Assembly (NCBI RefSeq): GCF_030445035.2
Contig: NC_080688.1
Location: 66,683,449 to 66,747,448 of the forward strand
Direction: 5' to 3'
Source: Dasypus novemcinctus
Taxonomy: Eukaryota; Chordata; Mammalia; Cingulata; Dasypodidae
Length of the DNA: 64,000 bases
Shown: positions 30,511 to 41,600 of the stretch, piece after piece
Numbering within the stretch: position 1 is the stretch's first letter
How the letters are laid out: each line of letters opens with the position of its first letter
Notes under the pieces: model-generated
Databases searched by the model: none
What the model was told of the DNA's origin: nothing
What the model saw: the letters and a program-made list of their open reading frames with translations, nothing else
Program-made: the position numbers and the translations under genes

Positions 30511-30514
30511 GGCT

Positions 30515-30975
30515 GTGTTTTAGTTTCTCAGCTGCTAAAAAAAATACCTTACAATGGGTTGGCTTAAACAATGGGAATTTACTGGCTCATGATTTTGAGG
30601 CTAGAAGCCCAAAATTAAGGTGTCATCAAGGCAATACTTTCTCCCAGAAGACTGTGGTATTCTGGGGCTGCCTGGTAGCAATCCTTGGTTCTTGGCTTTT
30701 CTGACATGTGGCAATGCACACGGCAGCATTTCCTGGCTTTTCTTCTGGGTTCCGTTGGCTTTCAGCTTCTGGCTGTGTCCTCTGGCTTGTTCTCTCTTTG
30801 TGGCCTTCCATACATGGCCTTCAGTAATTGGATCAAGACCATCCTGATTCAAATTGGCACACCTTAACTTAGGTGACTTCATCCAAAGGTCCTACTTATG
30901 ATGGGTTCACGTCTACAGGAATGGATTAAGCCTAAGAGCATCCTTTTCTGGGTACATAGCTCCAAGCCCCCACAA
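30515..30975 (-). mobile_element. Interspersed repeat family X, copy 3 (best preserved)
   Basis: Runs from TAGTTTCTCAGCTGCTAAAA through GGTTGGCTTAAACAATGGGA, AAGGTGTCATCAAGGCAATA, GACATGTGGCAATGCACACG and TCTACAGGAATGGATTAAGC to GGGTACATAGCTCCAAGCCC. It is the most complete of the three copies here. The overall plan is like an antisense MaLR LTR. Confidence 0.6.
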
Positions 30976-31894
30976 GCTGGATAGTAAAAAGGATTTCTAG
31001 AAATGCAGATGGCCCAGGCAATTCTGTCTGTGCCAAGATTGGTAAATAGAGAATTTCAGATCACTCCAGTGTTCTCGTCTTGTCTCAGTTGCAGAACAGC
31101 ATATTTGAAAGTGGTATGATGAAGCCCAGATGTATGAAAAGGTAAATTCATGAGCAGGAAATTCAAAGAGATTTTATTGAGAAGAACCCAGAGAAATCCT
31201 TGTTCACGGAAAACAATGCTCAAAGCAAAAGGACTAAAGTCCAGGACTGTTAGTGGTATTGAATGAGGTATCAATTGATTGATGAGAGTCAGAAGAAAGT
31301 TTATTGATAAAACTTCTGGGGGAGAAGAGGTTAATTATTCAATAAAAAGAGGGGAGATTTTAATAGGAAAAATCGTGGACAAAATGGAGAGGAGCAGTCT
31401 GGGCCAAGCAGGGGGTCTTTGAGGGGATAGTGATTGCCCCTGAAAGTCTGAGGACATCGCTTCTAAGTATAACTATTTAATCTGTGAAATCATCGGCCAA
31501 GATACCTGCTGAGCTTTGCAGGGGTGGGACTTAAGCCCAGGAAGTGAATCTGGTAGGCTGATGATGTCCACTTACAACCTGTCCTCTATCTTTTTACATA
31601 TTTGAGCCCATTTTGTTTGGTTGTTTTTCTTTAAACTGAGCTTTAGCAAAAAAAAATCTGTCTGAGAATCTATTATATTGAGGATTACATCCATTTACTT
31701 AAGTAATTATAATTTGCAAATCAACATCAGAAATTGGTGAAAGATTCAGGGATCCTCTGCAGGAGGGAACAAGGTGGGCAGCGGCAGCAGCACAGGCTGC
31801 AGGACCTCCTCCCACAGCCTGCGGGTCCACAGCTTCGGGAGAATGTTTCCACTGCTGCACCAAAGGCAGAAGTCTTTTTTTTTTTCCCCCAGCG
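30976..31894. other. Intergenic, possibly old LTR-derived in part
   Basis: GAGATTTTATTGAGAAGAAC (31169) and similar A-rich words resemble antisense LTR sequence, but no ends are found. The CAG/CTG-rich stretch at 31740-31860 may belong to the 5' UTR of the ODC1 retrocopy that follows. Confidence 0.3.
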
Positions 31895-33275
31895 GGATTT
31901 GGAATTCCTGGAGAATCAACTTTGTGAAAAACTGAAAATAATCTCTTTAAATTCCATCTCTTTGTTTTCCATTTTGTTGCGTTTCAGAGGAACATCGAGA
32001 AACCATGAACTTCAGTAATGGAGAGTTTAACTGCCATTTCCTTGATGAAGGTTTTACCACCAAGGACATTCTGGACATTAATCAAGTTTCTTTTGATGAT
32101 GATAAAGATGCCTTCTATGTTGTGGACCTTGGAGACATTCTAAAGAAACATCTGAGATGGTTAACAGGTCTTCCTTGCATCACCTCATTCTGTGCAGTCA
32201 AATGTAATGACGGTCAAGCCATAGTGAAGACCCTGACTGCCATAGGAACAGGATCTGTCTGTGCTAGCAAGACTGAAATCCAGTTGGTGCTGCCAGAGAG
32301 GATAATTTATGAAACCCTTGTAAACAAGTGTCTCAAATTAAGTATGCTGCCAATAATGGTGTTGGGATGATGACTTTTAACAGTGAAGCTAACCAAAGCA
32401 CATTTCTGAAGGCAAAGTTGGCTTTATGGATTGCCACTCATGACTCCAAAGCAGTCTGTCACTTCAGTGGTAAACTTGGAGCCACACTCAAAACCAATAG
32501 GGTTCTTTCAGAATGGGCTAAAGAGCTAGATATCAGTGTCAGCTTCCTTGTGGGAAGTGGCTGTACTGATCCTGAAACTTTCGTGCAGGCCACCTCTGAT
32601 GCCCACGTTGTCTGACGTGGGAGCTGAGGTTGGTTTCAGCATGTATCTTCCTGATATTGATGGTGACCTTCCGGATCCAATGATGTGAAGCATAAATTTG
32701 AAGAGATCACCAGTGTCATCAATCTAACTTTAGACAAGTATTTTCTGTATTATGGCTGGTATTACGTTGCATCAGCTTTCACACTTGCAGTGAATATCAT
32801 TGCCAAAACAATTGTATTAAAGGACCAGACAGGCTCTGGTGAAGAAGGTGAATGGAGTGAACAAACCTTTATGTATTATGTGAATGATGGAGTATATGGG
32901 TCATTTAATTGCATCCTTTATAATCATGCACAATTAAAGTTCCTTCTGCAAGAGTTGCAAACCAGATGAGAAGTATTAATCATCTAGCATATGGGGACTG
33001 AAGTGTGATGGCCTCAGTCTGATTGTTGAGCACTGTGACCTGCCAGAAATGCACGTGGGCAACGGATGCTGCTTGAGAACATGGGTGCTTATGCTATGGC
33101 TGCTGCTTCTGCTTTCAATGGATTCTGGAGGCCAACCATCTATTACGTGATGTCAGGGGCCCCATGGCAAGTCAGGCAGCAAATCAAGAGCTGCGAGTTT
33201 CCACCGGAAGTAGAGGAGCAGGATGCCAGCGTTCTGCCCATGTCCTGTGCTGGGGAAAATGGGATGAAATGCTAT
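31895..33275 (+). pseudogene. ODC1: Processed pseudogene of ornithine decarboxylase
   Basis: ODC1 makes putrescine from ornithine, the first step of polyamine synthesis. Here its mRNA sequence lies without introns: a 5' UTR part, GAGAAACCATGAA at the start, then the residues in order. Recognisable pieces are [30 protein letters not shown] (with the PLP-lysine position kept), [51 protein letters not shown], and PEVEEQDAS near the C-terminus. The frame breaks near 32300-32340, 32615-32690 and again near 32960-33060. Codons are missing around 32290 and in the FPGSED and substrate-loop region. The usual C-terminal end is replaced by unrelated sequence, so the copy stops near 33275. It cannot encode active enzyme. 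It is a retrocopy by L1 machinery, inferred from intron loss. Confidence 0.93.
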
Positions 33276-33339
33276 CCAGTCTACTTGTGCTGCTTATCTC
33301 TTTGAGTCTGTTTTCTCATTTGTAAAAATGGGAAAATTT

Positions 33340-33682
33340 GATGTTCTGTCTTTTTTTATTTATTTTTATTTATTTATTTCTCCCCACCCCCTCATTGTTT
33401 GCACTTGCTGTGTCTGTTCATTTTCCTTGTTTCTTTAGGAGGCACCGAGAAACAAACACCAGACCTCTGATGGGAGGGAGGAGCCTAATAGCTTGAACCA
33501 CCTCTGTTCCCTGCTTTGTTGTGTCTCTCATTTTTTCTTCTTGTGTCTCTTGTTGCATCAGCTGGCCATGCCTGCCTGATGCACCAGCTCACTCTTTTCT
33601 TTAGGAGGCACTGGAACCAAACCAGAGACCTCCCATGTGGTAGGTCGGAGCCCAATTGCCTGAGCCACATCCACTTCCTGTG
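33340..33682 (-). mobile_element. Short DAS-type SINE, dimeric
   Basis: Two inverted tRNA-like units (AGGAGGCACCGAGAAACAAA; AGGAGGCACTGGAACCAAAC) are joined by the same linker as the 21950 copy, with a T-rich tail complement at 33345-33380. It lies at the 3' end of the ODC1 retrocopy. Confidence 0.75.
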
Positions 33683-33689
33683 ATGTTCT

Positions 33690-34330
33690 CTTAAAAAGAC
33701 TGTGTTTTAGCCTCAGCAGAGTTGTAACTCCTAATCTCTGGTTTGTTGGACTTACCCAGGTCAGCTAATAGGGAGGTGAAGATGGTCAGCCACCACACCA
33801 GGGAATCAAGAGTGCCTACATGTGCAAGCAGAAGAATTGTATCCATCATCCATGTGGAATCTAAGCCCCCTCTTGATCTAGAGGTGGAGTGGACATCACC
33901 ATCCCAGGGTCCACAGAATGGAGGAATAAAATATGGATTACAGTGGACTTACTGATATTCTACTATAAAAATACTGTGACTAGTAATAGAAAAACTGTAG
34001 CATTGAGGTGGAGAAATTGGCCACAGTAGTTGCTGAGGGCAGGGAGAGGGAAGAAGAGATGTGATGTGGGGGCATTTTTGGGACTTTGAATTGTCCTAAA
34101 TGATACTGCATGTTCAGATGCTGGACTTTATGTATCCTGCCATAACCCACTGAATGTACTGGGGGTAAGTGTGAACTACAGGGTAAACTATTATCCATGT
34201 GGTGCAGCAGTGCTCCATAATATGTTCACCAAGTACGATGACTGTGCCACAATGATGGGGGAGGTTGTTGGTGTGGGAGGAGTGGGGTGGGGAGGTGGGG
34301 GGTATACGGAAACCTCTTATGTTTTTATGT
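33690..34330 (+). mobile_element. L1-like 3' UTR, copy B (plus strand)
   Basis: Colinear with copy A: TTGGCCACAGTAGTTGCTGA, GGGACTTTGAATTGTCCTAA, CCATAACCCACTGAATG, then a strong G-rich tract (34264-34303) and CGGAAACCTCTTATGTTTTT. It is cut at this point by an inverted relative and seems to resume at 36437. Confidence 0.65.
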
Positions 34331-34334
34331 TTTT

Positions 34335-36436
34335 ATTTTTTTTATTTTTTATTTTATTTTTAAATTATTTATTATTTTTTTAAAAATTACATTATGAAAA
34401 ATATGAGGTCCCATTCAACCCCACCGCCCCCGCCCCCCACTCCCCCCACAGCAACACTCTCTCCCATCATCATGACACATCCATTGCACCTGGTAAGTTC
34501 ATCTCTGAGCATCACTGCACCCCATAGTCAATGGTCCACATCATAGCCCAGACTCTCTCACGTTCCATCCAGTGGGCCCTGGGGGGATCTATAATGTCCC
34601 GTAATTGTCCATGAAGCACTATCCAGGACAGCTCCACGTCCCGAAAACGCCTCCACATCTCATCTCTTCCTCCCGTTCCCCACACCCAGCAGCCACCATG
34701 GCTACCGTTCCCACACCCATTCCACATTTTCTCTGTGGACATTGGATTGGTTGTGTCCATTGCACATCTATGTCAAGTGAGGGCTTAGATTCCATATGGG
34801 TACTGGATGCACTCCTCCCGCTTCCAGTTGTAGACACTCTAGGCTCCATGTTGTGGTGGTTGACCTTCTTCAACTCCATGTTAGCTGAGTGGAGTAAGAC
34901 CAATAAATCAAAGTGTAGGAGCTGAAGTCTGTTGAGGCTCTGGGCCTGGGTGTCATATTATCAGTCCAGAGATTCAAATCCCCTACATATATCTTAAAGC
35001 CAGCACCGACTACAATTCCAATAAAGTAGCATGCAAGTCTTTTGAAAAGAGATCCCCTCTGAGTCCAATTCCATCACGCAGAAACACCAGCTCCAAAGAA
35101 GGGCTATCTGTCATGGCAGTGAACCCCTTCTGCCATGACCATAGAACCCGTGGGTCTCTTTATCCCTCAAAAGAACCAATACCTGGGGTTGTATCTACCT
35201 TATCTGTCTCTTAGACTCTGTTCAGTTGTACATAGGGGTATTCCTTCTGACAATCTCCAGACTCTTTTTTAGAGACTCACAGCCTTATAATCTCATTTCT
35301 CCTTTCCATTTCCCCCTTACATTAGGTCAAACAGCTTCCCGAAGTCATGTTATTATATGTAGACAGGTATATTCTGCTGTTCCGCATTGAATCTTTAATT
35401 CAAGGTCATTTTCTAGTTGCTTCTTCAGCTGGTATATGGTAGTGATCCCTCGGTGCCAGGGAGGCTCATCCCCGGGTGTCATGTCCCACGCTGGGGGGAA
35501 TGCATCGCATCTACACGCTGAGTTTGGCTGTGAGAGTGGCCACATTTGAGTAACATGCAGGCTGTCAGGAGGAAACCCCCAGGCACAATGCTACTCTAGG
35601 CCTTGTTCTTATTGCAGGTGTATAGGCTCAAAAGTGTAACCATTAGTATCACGAGCCCACTGTTGGGCCCTCCTTCCTTCCTGGTTCTTGCTGTTGCACC
35701 TGGAGGATTGCCGCTGCTCTCCCAGGGCCCACAACAGTGACCTCCCGGCCAGGAGCCCAGTACCCCCCCAGCTGTTGTTTTTGTTTCCACTATGAGTATA
35801 TATAGACATTACCATATACCCTGGGCATATGCTCTGTATAACTCCCTGTCAACCATATATATCCTGTCAATAACGTCCCATATCAGTATTCCTCCGCTGC
35901 CATTGTTGAACCACTCTGTGATCCAAAACTTCCCGTAAAGTGAATCCCAACATAATGTCAGCTTCAGAAGAGTCTTAGATCACCGAAATTCATATATACA
36001 ATATACAGTATTTCCCCAGATCCACCATAAAACCTTTTCCCTTGCACAGCAATAATCTTTTAACTTATTCATATCATATTTCCTGAAACTGATGTACAGA
36101 TTCCAACACTATAGTTTTCAAACAAGGTGACATCTGTGCTTACTATGTGGTCCATATTTTAGGGTGTACAGTTTTCTAAGTTTTTTAGTTATCCTATGTT
36201 TTGTCTTATGGTTTTCATTATTAGTCTGTTGTCCCCTATATGTTTTTGGTGTAATATTAGCTGTTTTATATTCATCCTCGTGTACTCTCACATAACTCCT
36301 CTTTTGCCCCCTTATTTACCTTTGTTCCATCCATTCCACATCCATTTTCCCCTCCCCTTAGGGCCCACAACGCCTGCCAATCTAATACCCTGGGAGCCGT
36401 CCTTTCTCACGAGAGATACAGTTCTCTCTATTCAAC
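34335..36436 (-). mobile_element. L1-like 3' UTR, copy C (inverted, about 2.1 kb)
   Basis: Read on the minus strand it matches copy B in order (GTCAACCACCACAACATGGA, GGCGTTTTCGGGACGTGGAG, a C-rich/G-rich tract near 34420-34450) and ends in an A-rich tail (34335-34385). CTCTTATGTTTTT on the left (about 34310) and CTCTTATGTTTTTT on the right (about 36441) look like a target-site duplication, so copy C was inserted into copy B. No ORF2 is visible, so the family is inferred from copy A. Confidence 0.6.
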
Positions 36437-36640
36437 GGCTCTTATGTTTTTTGATGTAACATTTTTTGTGATGCATGTATTTTTAAAAAATACAATTTAC
36501 AAAATTGATAGGGGCGGGGGGGTGGGGAGTGGGTTATATGGGAACCTCTTATGTTTTTTAATGTAACATTCTTTGTGATTGTGATCTATTAACTTTAATT
36601 TTTAAAAAGTGTTAAAATAAAAAAAAATAAAATTTTTAAG
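36437..36640 (+). mobile_element. L1-like 3' tail, tandem ends
   Basis: Two consecutive tails occur: CTCTTATGTTTTTTGATGTAACATTTTTTGTGA with an A/T-rich end, then a second G-rich tract (36511-36528), GGGAACCTCTTATGTTTTTT and an A-rich end near 36640. The first may complete copy B; the second is a further copy represented only by its tail. Confidence 0.55.
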
Positions 36641-37970
36641 AAGATGTGTTTTGAGGTGATAAAAGAGAAGCTGTTTTAACAACATGAAGATTTGGATATC
36701 AATTTTATTGCACAATTCATGAATCAGACAATATCCCATCAGAAATTAGAAGGAAGCACTACAGACAGATTTATACAACCAACAAGTAAGCTAACAGTAT
36801 AAATGACTCCATGGGCAGGATCAAGATATTATTCTAATTTGCCTAAGGCTAGGCAGAGCAGCTGGGACCAAGCTAAGCTGGGGTTATTGCGTTATGGTTG
36901 GTTGGCTTTAGGTTTCAGGTTCTGGGAGAGCCCCGATCAGATGTAAGAGTAAGTCACGTTTTGGTTTGCTAATGTGGAGCTTGCTTGAACAGCTCCATCT
37001 TGGGCCTAAGCACATTATTTAACAGAGGATTCTATAAATTGGGTCTGTGGGAGGAACTCACCAAATCGCAGTTCCTTTCCATTCCTCATTAATTCACTTG
37101 ACATTCTCCACTGCTACCTCCGTAAAGAAATGTTAGAGATACTGCCAGGTCTCATCCAAAAGTAATTTAAAACAATTGTTAGGATGACTTGCGTAGGTTT
37201 GGTCGTGGTTACAATTCTATCTCCCGCTTGCACTCCAGCGCCCCCTCCCCATTTCCCATCCCACTCAGACTCATGAGAGTCCTTTGAAGGGGCAGCAACT
37301 GCCAGGAGAAGCCTCCCGGCCTCGCTTCTGGGACACAATGGTCTGGTTGCCATGGCATATCCCTGCCGTAGAGGGAAGGTGCCTTGGGGTGGGGTGGAGG
37401 GCAGCCGGAAGTGTGCCCATCACCATGAGAACCAAAGTTGCAGGAACTGGCGACTCTTTCCTGGCAAGGAAGAGCTGAGTCTGTACCATCTTCACACCCC
37501 TCTAGCTCCTTCCCTCCCCCACTCAGTCAAAGGCGGGATAAAGCCTCCTTAACCCAAAAAATTAAAGTTGAGGGTCTCATTACAATCCCTTTATAATCTG
37601 CAGTTTATATACTTGTAATAAATGTGAAGTCCCAGGTAGGTTGCATCTAGTTTTTTTTTTATTTAAAAAATTTATATCATACATAAACATACATAAAAAA
37701 GTGTATAGTAAAAGTTGTGAACTTACAAAATAAACATGCATAACAACATACAGGACTCCAATACCTCACCCTACCACCAATACCTTGCATTGTTGTGAAG
37801 CATTTTTGACAAATGATAAAAGAGCATCCTCATATATGACTGCTATTACTCAATATATTACTATTAAAATACACTAATTACATTTAGTGTATTTCCAACA
37901 CACCCTATTATTTTTAACATTTTTTTATCCTTCATACTTGAACATACATAACAAGCGTATAGTAACACAT
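36641..37970. other. Intergenic, unassigned
   Basis: The left part (36640-37110) has LTR-like words but no ends. 37630-37970 is AT-rich with ACATACATAA repeats at both sides (37680-37740 and 37945-37960). No exon was seen. Confidence 0.35.
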
Positions 37971-37975
37971 CTAGT

Positions 37976-38378
37976 TTTTTTTCTTTTTAAGATTTATTTT
38001 ATTTCTCTCCCCTTCCCCCTGTTGTCTGCTCTCTGTCCATTCGCTGTGTGTTCTTCTGTGTCCGCTTGCATTCTTATCAGTGGCCCCAGAATCTGTGTCT
38101 CTTTTAGTTGTGTCATCTTGCTGCGTCAGCTCTCCCTGTGCGCAGTGCCACTCCTGGGCAGGATGAGCTTTCTTCTTATTGGGCAGTTCTCCTTGCGGAG
38201 CACACTCCCTGCTTTGTGTGGGGCACCCCTACGTGGGGGACACCCCTGTACTTCTTCTGTGGGGCATGACTGTGCATCTGCCAGCTCACCACAGGGGTCA
38301 GGAGGCCCTGGGTTTGAACCCTGGACGCTCCATATGGTAGGGAGATGCTCTATCAGTTGAGCCACAACCACTTCCCCC
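37976..38378 (-). mobile_element. DAS-type SINE
   Basis: Inverted copy. The poly-T/AAGATTTATTTTATTT tail is on the left, and the head ends GAGCCACAACCACTTCCCCC on the right. CATCTAGTTTT and CGTCTAGTTTT flank it as a target-site duplication. Confidence 0.9.
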
Positions 38379-38439
38379 GTCTAGTTTTAAACACTCAGTT
38401 GGGGCTCTTCCCTGCGCCTGGGACGTTTTTGCTTCTTTG

Positions 38440-39220
38440 CTATTTATAGTGAGGGCTTAAAACGAGAAGTGAAGTGCGGGAGGTGGGGAGCAGCGGCCAC
38501 TGCGCGCTTGGCCGGGCGGTAGCAGTGTTCCCTCCAGGTCCCACAGCTGCCTCAGAGCTCCCCTCGCCCCCTCCCCTCGGATGTCCGCAGGTGCCTCCAA
38601 TAGGGGAATCGTGCGAGAGCCCCCAGCGGGTGAGCATGGGGTGCCAAGAGCTCAGCCTCCTGGGAAGGAGCCCCCAGAGGCTGGATCCCGCATGGGGACC
38701 GCTTCCCGGTGAAGGTGTGTCCAGTTCCTGTACCCCACTTCGGGGAGGACGAGTTTCCACATTGTAAATCCCGTGTCCCTGGGGCCGTGAGCGCGCACAC
38801 AGAGCAGGAGCTCAGCGACAGGGCACCCGGGCTCTCCCGGAGGGCCTGCGTGTCCCGGGGAAGAGCCATAGATGCTGTCCCCGGCCCGTGTGGCTCTCAG
38901 CGGAAACCACGGACTACGTGGTGGCCCCCGCGCCCTTCCCCGCCAAGGTCTGTGGCCCGCTGCGGGGCCGCTGGGCACCTTCACCGCAAAACCCCCCCGT
39001 TCCCGGCAGGAGGAGGCCGTTGCGAAACCGCGCCCACCCACCTCGACCTCCTCGAGCCTCGCCTTCCACGTTGGAGAATCAAATCGTAGAGCCTGGGCCC
39101 AGCCGGCTCACGTCCGGGGGCAGCTGGGAAGAGAAGCAGAAGGTGGAAGCGGAGTTGATCTCACAGAAGCCAGAAGGGGGGATCCCGGGCTCAGGGACCT
39201 TGGCACAACCACGAGCGTGA
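38440..39220. other. Orphan CpG island
   Basis: About 780 bp with high G+C and many CpGs (for example CACTGCGCGCTTGGCCGGGC at about 38498) stands in CpG-poor intergenic DNA, 5.5 kb upstream of SKA1. There are donor-like sites on the plus strand (CAGCGG GTGAGC at 38625-38636; ACGAGC GTGAGT at about 39213). Several frames stay open on both strands (for example 38872-39405 plus, 38652-39041 minus). I recognise no protein, so GC content is the likeliest cause. It may be a promoter of a noncoding RNA, an enhancer, or an old GC-rich retrocopy. Confidence 0.6.
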
Positions 39221-41214
39221 GTCCTAGAAAAGGTGCCTCATGGACAAGCTGGAGTCTGCGGCCCAGCCCGGAGCAAGCAGCAATTTCTTCCGGAATCTGG
39301 TACATCAAAGTGACATGTTTTAACCAGTATTATTTCTCTATGATGTCTCTAAAGATATCAGTGTTTTACCTACATTTTAAAAAGTTGCAGAGCTTAGTAA
39401 AATAATTTTTTTACTAAGGTCTCGATGTTTCTTCCTGTCTTACTAATGATGGTGGGAGGGGGGAGAGAGGGAGGGAGAGAAGGAGAGAGAGAGAGTTTTC
39501 TTGGTGGTGAAATTCCCTTCCTGCCTCTAATCATACCATATTCCTCTGGGCCTTTGTGAGGGGCAGCTCTGGTGGCACAGAAGTTGGGGGTCTGACTATA
39601 ACACTAAAGGACAATAGGGAAAATTATAAGCCTTTTTCTTTTTACCCTCCTCTGTTTTTAAAAAAGAACCCTACCAGAACTACAAATCATTTCAGGGCAT
39701 GATACACTGTAAAAGAAAGGAGTTTGATTTTCTGGGATGATGCACATTGGCTGCTATGACAGCTAATGAGAAGTGACAAACAATCTCTACAAAAATTGTC
39801 ATATAAGTATGTGCCTTGGATTTTAATTTTGTCACTTGGAAAGGGGCTTTTAAAAAACAAGCCAAAGGAGCATCGTTTAATAGGAAATGTAAACACATAA
39901 TTTGTCTTGGGCATTGTTCCTCCCAGAAGGGTCAGCTCTGTCCCTTGTGATCCGTGAGGCATCTCAGAAGATGCCCCATCTATTACAATGGGACTTTCCT
40001 CTTATGAGAGTTATGAAGCTGTCTCCAAACTTACTGGACAAACTGGTCACTAGTTACTGGGTCAAAACCAGAGGAATAAATATTTCCCAAGTTGCCTAGA
40101 TAGGCAGAGTCCTTTTGCTTATAAAGATCATTGATCATTTTCCTACAATGAGGACCTTAATTAATTATCACTTGGGGAGATTCAAAAGTTAAACTTGACA
40201 GCTATCAACAAGCAAAAGCATGAATAAGATTTTTCTGTCAAAACCAGTTGGGTATCAAAAACTTGGAATTCATAAAATAATCTAGACTTGTTCATGTGAT
40301 GGTATAAGCAACATGAGGGGATTAAACAGTGATGAAAATCTTTGGGTTCAGGAACACAAAACAAGGGAGTAAATGACCCCTTGCTCCTGAGAGGCATGAG
40401 AGCATCATGGAAAGAGAGCAGACTGTAAAGTTAGGAACCCACTTTGCCTTTTATGGACCTGGGGAAGTTACATATCTTTAAGCTTCAGTTTCCTTTTTTG
40501 TAAAGTGCAGGTGATAATTTTAACTATTCATAGCATGAAGAGTAAATGAAATAATCTATGTAAAATGCCTAGAATAAATTCTCAATAAATATTAACTAAT
40601 GTTATTGCTATCATTATTCCCTGAAGACTGGATTTCACATTATTTTTACTCTTGCTCATATTTCTGCAAGGGCCAGTTTAGCAGCTTTATACATCTTGCC
40701 TTTTCATTTTTTTCTTTTGTATGTATGTGGTCATGACCCTGAAATAGTTTGTGGTTTTGCCTTTTGTTTTGTTTTGCCTGCCTCCAAGACATCTCTCCAC
40801 TGCCTGATAAAAGCACCTAGGTTTTCCTTTGAGAAACCACCTCTATGCATACTCAGCCCTGGAGTGTTTAGGGCCAACTTGGTCTCCAGTCCTAGGTATA
40901 TGGGCAATCAGACCCTTCCACACCTCCACAAAGAGTGGCTGGTTCATGGGTGTTCTCCTGAGACCTTTGCTGGATTGCTTAGGAAAGAGAATTGCTGACC
41001 TGTGAGAGTGTGAGCCTGGATGGAGCAGCGTCACCAAGAGGGGAAAGCCTGCTTGTGAAGGAAGCAGACACAGGGGAACAAAGAGCTGAGAGATGGAGAT
41101 GGCTTCCTAATACCCAAAAGTCCAAGCCCCACACACATGCTTTTCATTTCATTTTATTTTCTTACCTTGGTCAGTTTGGGTTGAGCTGTTGTCATTACAA
41201 TGGAAGGAGTCCTA
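39221..41214. other. Intergenic; simple repeat and MIR
   Basis: A GGGA/GAGA-rich simple repeat lies at 39447-39495. An ancient MIR is readable on the plus strand at about 40395-40610 (CTGGGGAAGTTACATATCTT, AGCTTCAGTTTCCTTTTTTG, ATAATCTATGTAAAATGCCT). The rest has no gene or repeat I can name. Confidence 0.5.
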
Positions 41215-41600
41215 ACAAAGAAACAGCTGCTGAGACCAGCTTAGCAACGGGTTTGCACGAAGGTAAGGTGATACAGAACTAAACAAATAAAAGGACGGAA
41301 AGAAAGACACAAGAGAGGAAATAAAGATGGGACCAGGGGACTCACAGCTTCTGAAACTGAGAGCCCCAACCCTAGTTTCCACATCGTATTTATTTAGAAA
41401 CTAACAAGCAGCTGTTTGTTATTTACTATAATAAGGGACCGGTGCAACATTTACGATAATAAGGTACAGGGCATACAAAGTTCAAAAGCCTCCTCACACA
41501 AACATTTTTTTGTGCTGACTAGACTGTGTCCCATCTAGTCAAGGCCTGGTGTTCCTAAGGCCTCACTTTTTGCCTGCATTATGGAAACGTTTCATCTTCA
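41215..41600 (-). mobile_element. Candidate class II (ERVK-like) LTR, antisense
   Basis: GGACGGAAAGAAAGACACAA, GAGGAAATAAAGATGGGACC, then GAGAGCCCCAACCCTAGTTT and TTTATTTAGAAACTAACAAG have the layout of an ERVK-type LTR read in reverse. Boundaries and family are uncertain. Confidence 0.35.

Noticed and set aside
32005-33305. Functional ornithine decarboxylase gene
   Set aside because: It has no introns, several frame breaks, missing codons and a lost C-terminus. It is a retropseudogene.
38652-39405. Overlapping frames of 105-177 codons in the orphan CpG island
   Set aside because: Frames are open on both strands at the same place, with Pro/Arg/Gly bias from G+C content and no recognisable domain. 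I kept the island but not the frames.
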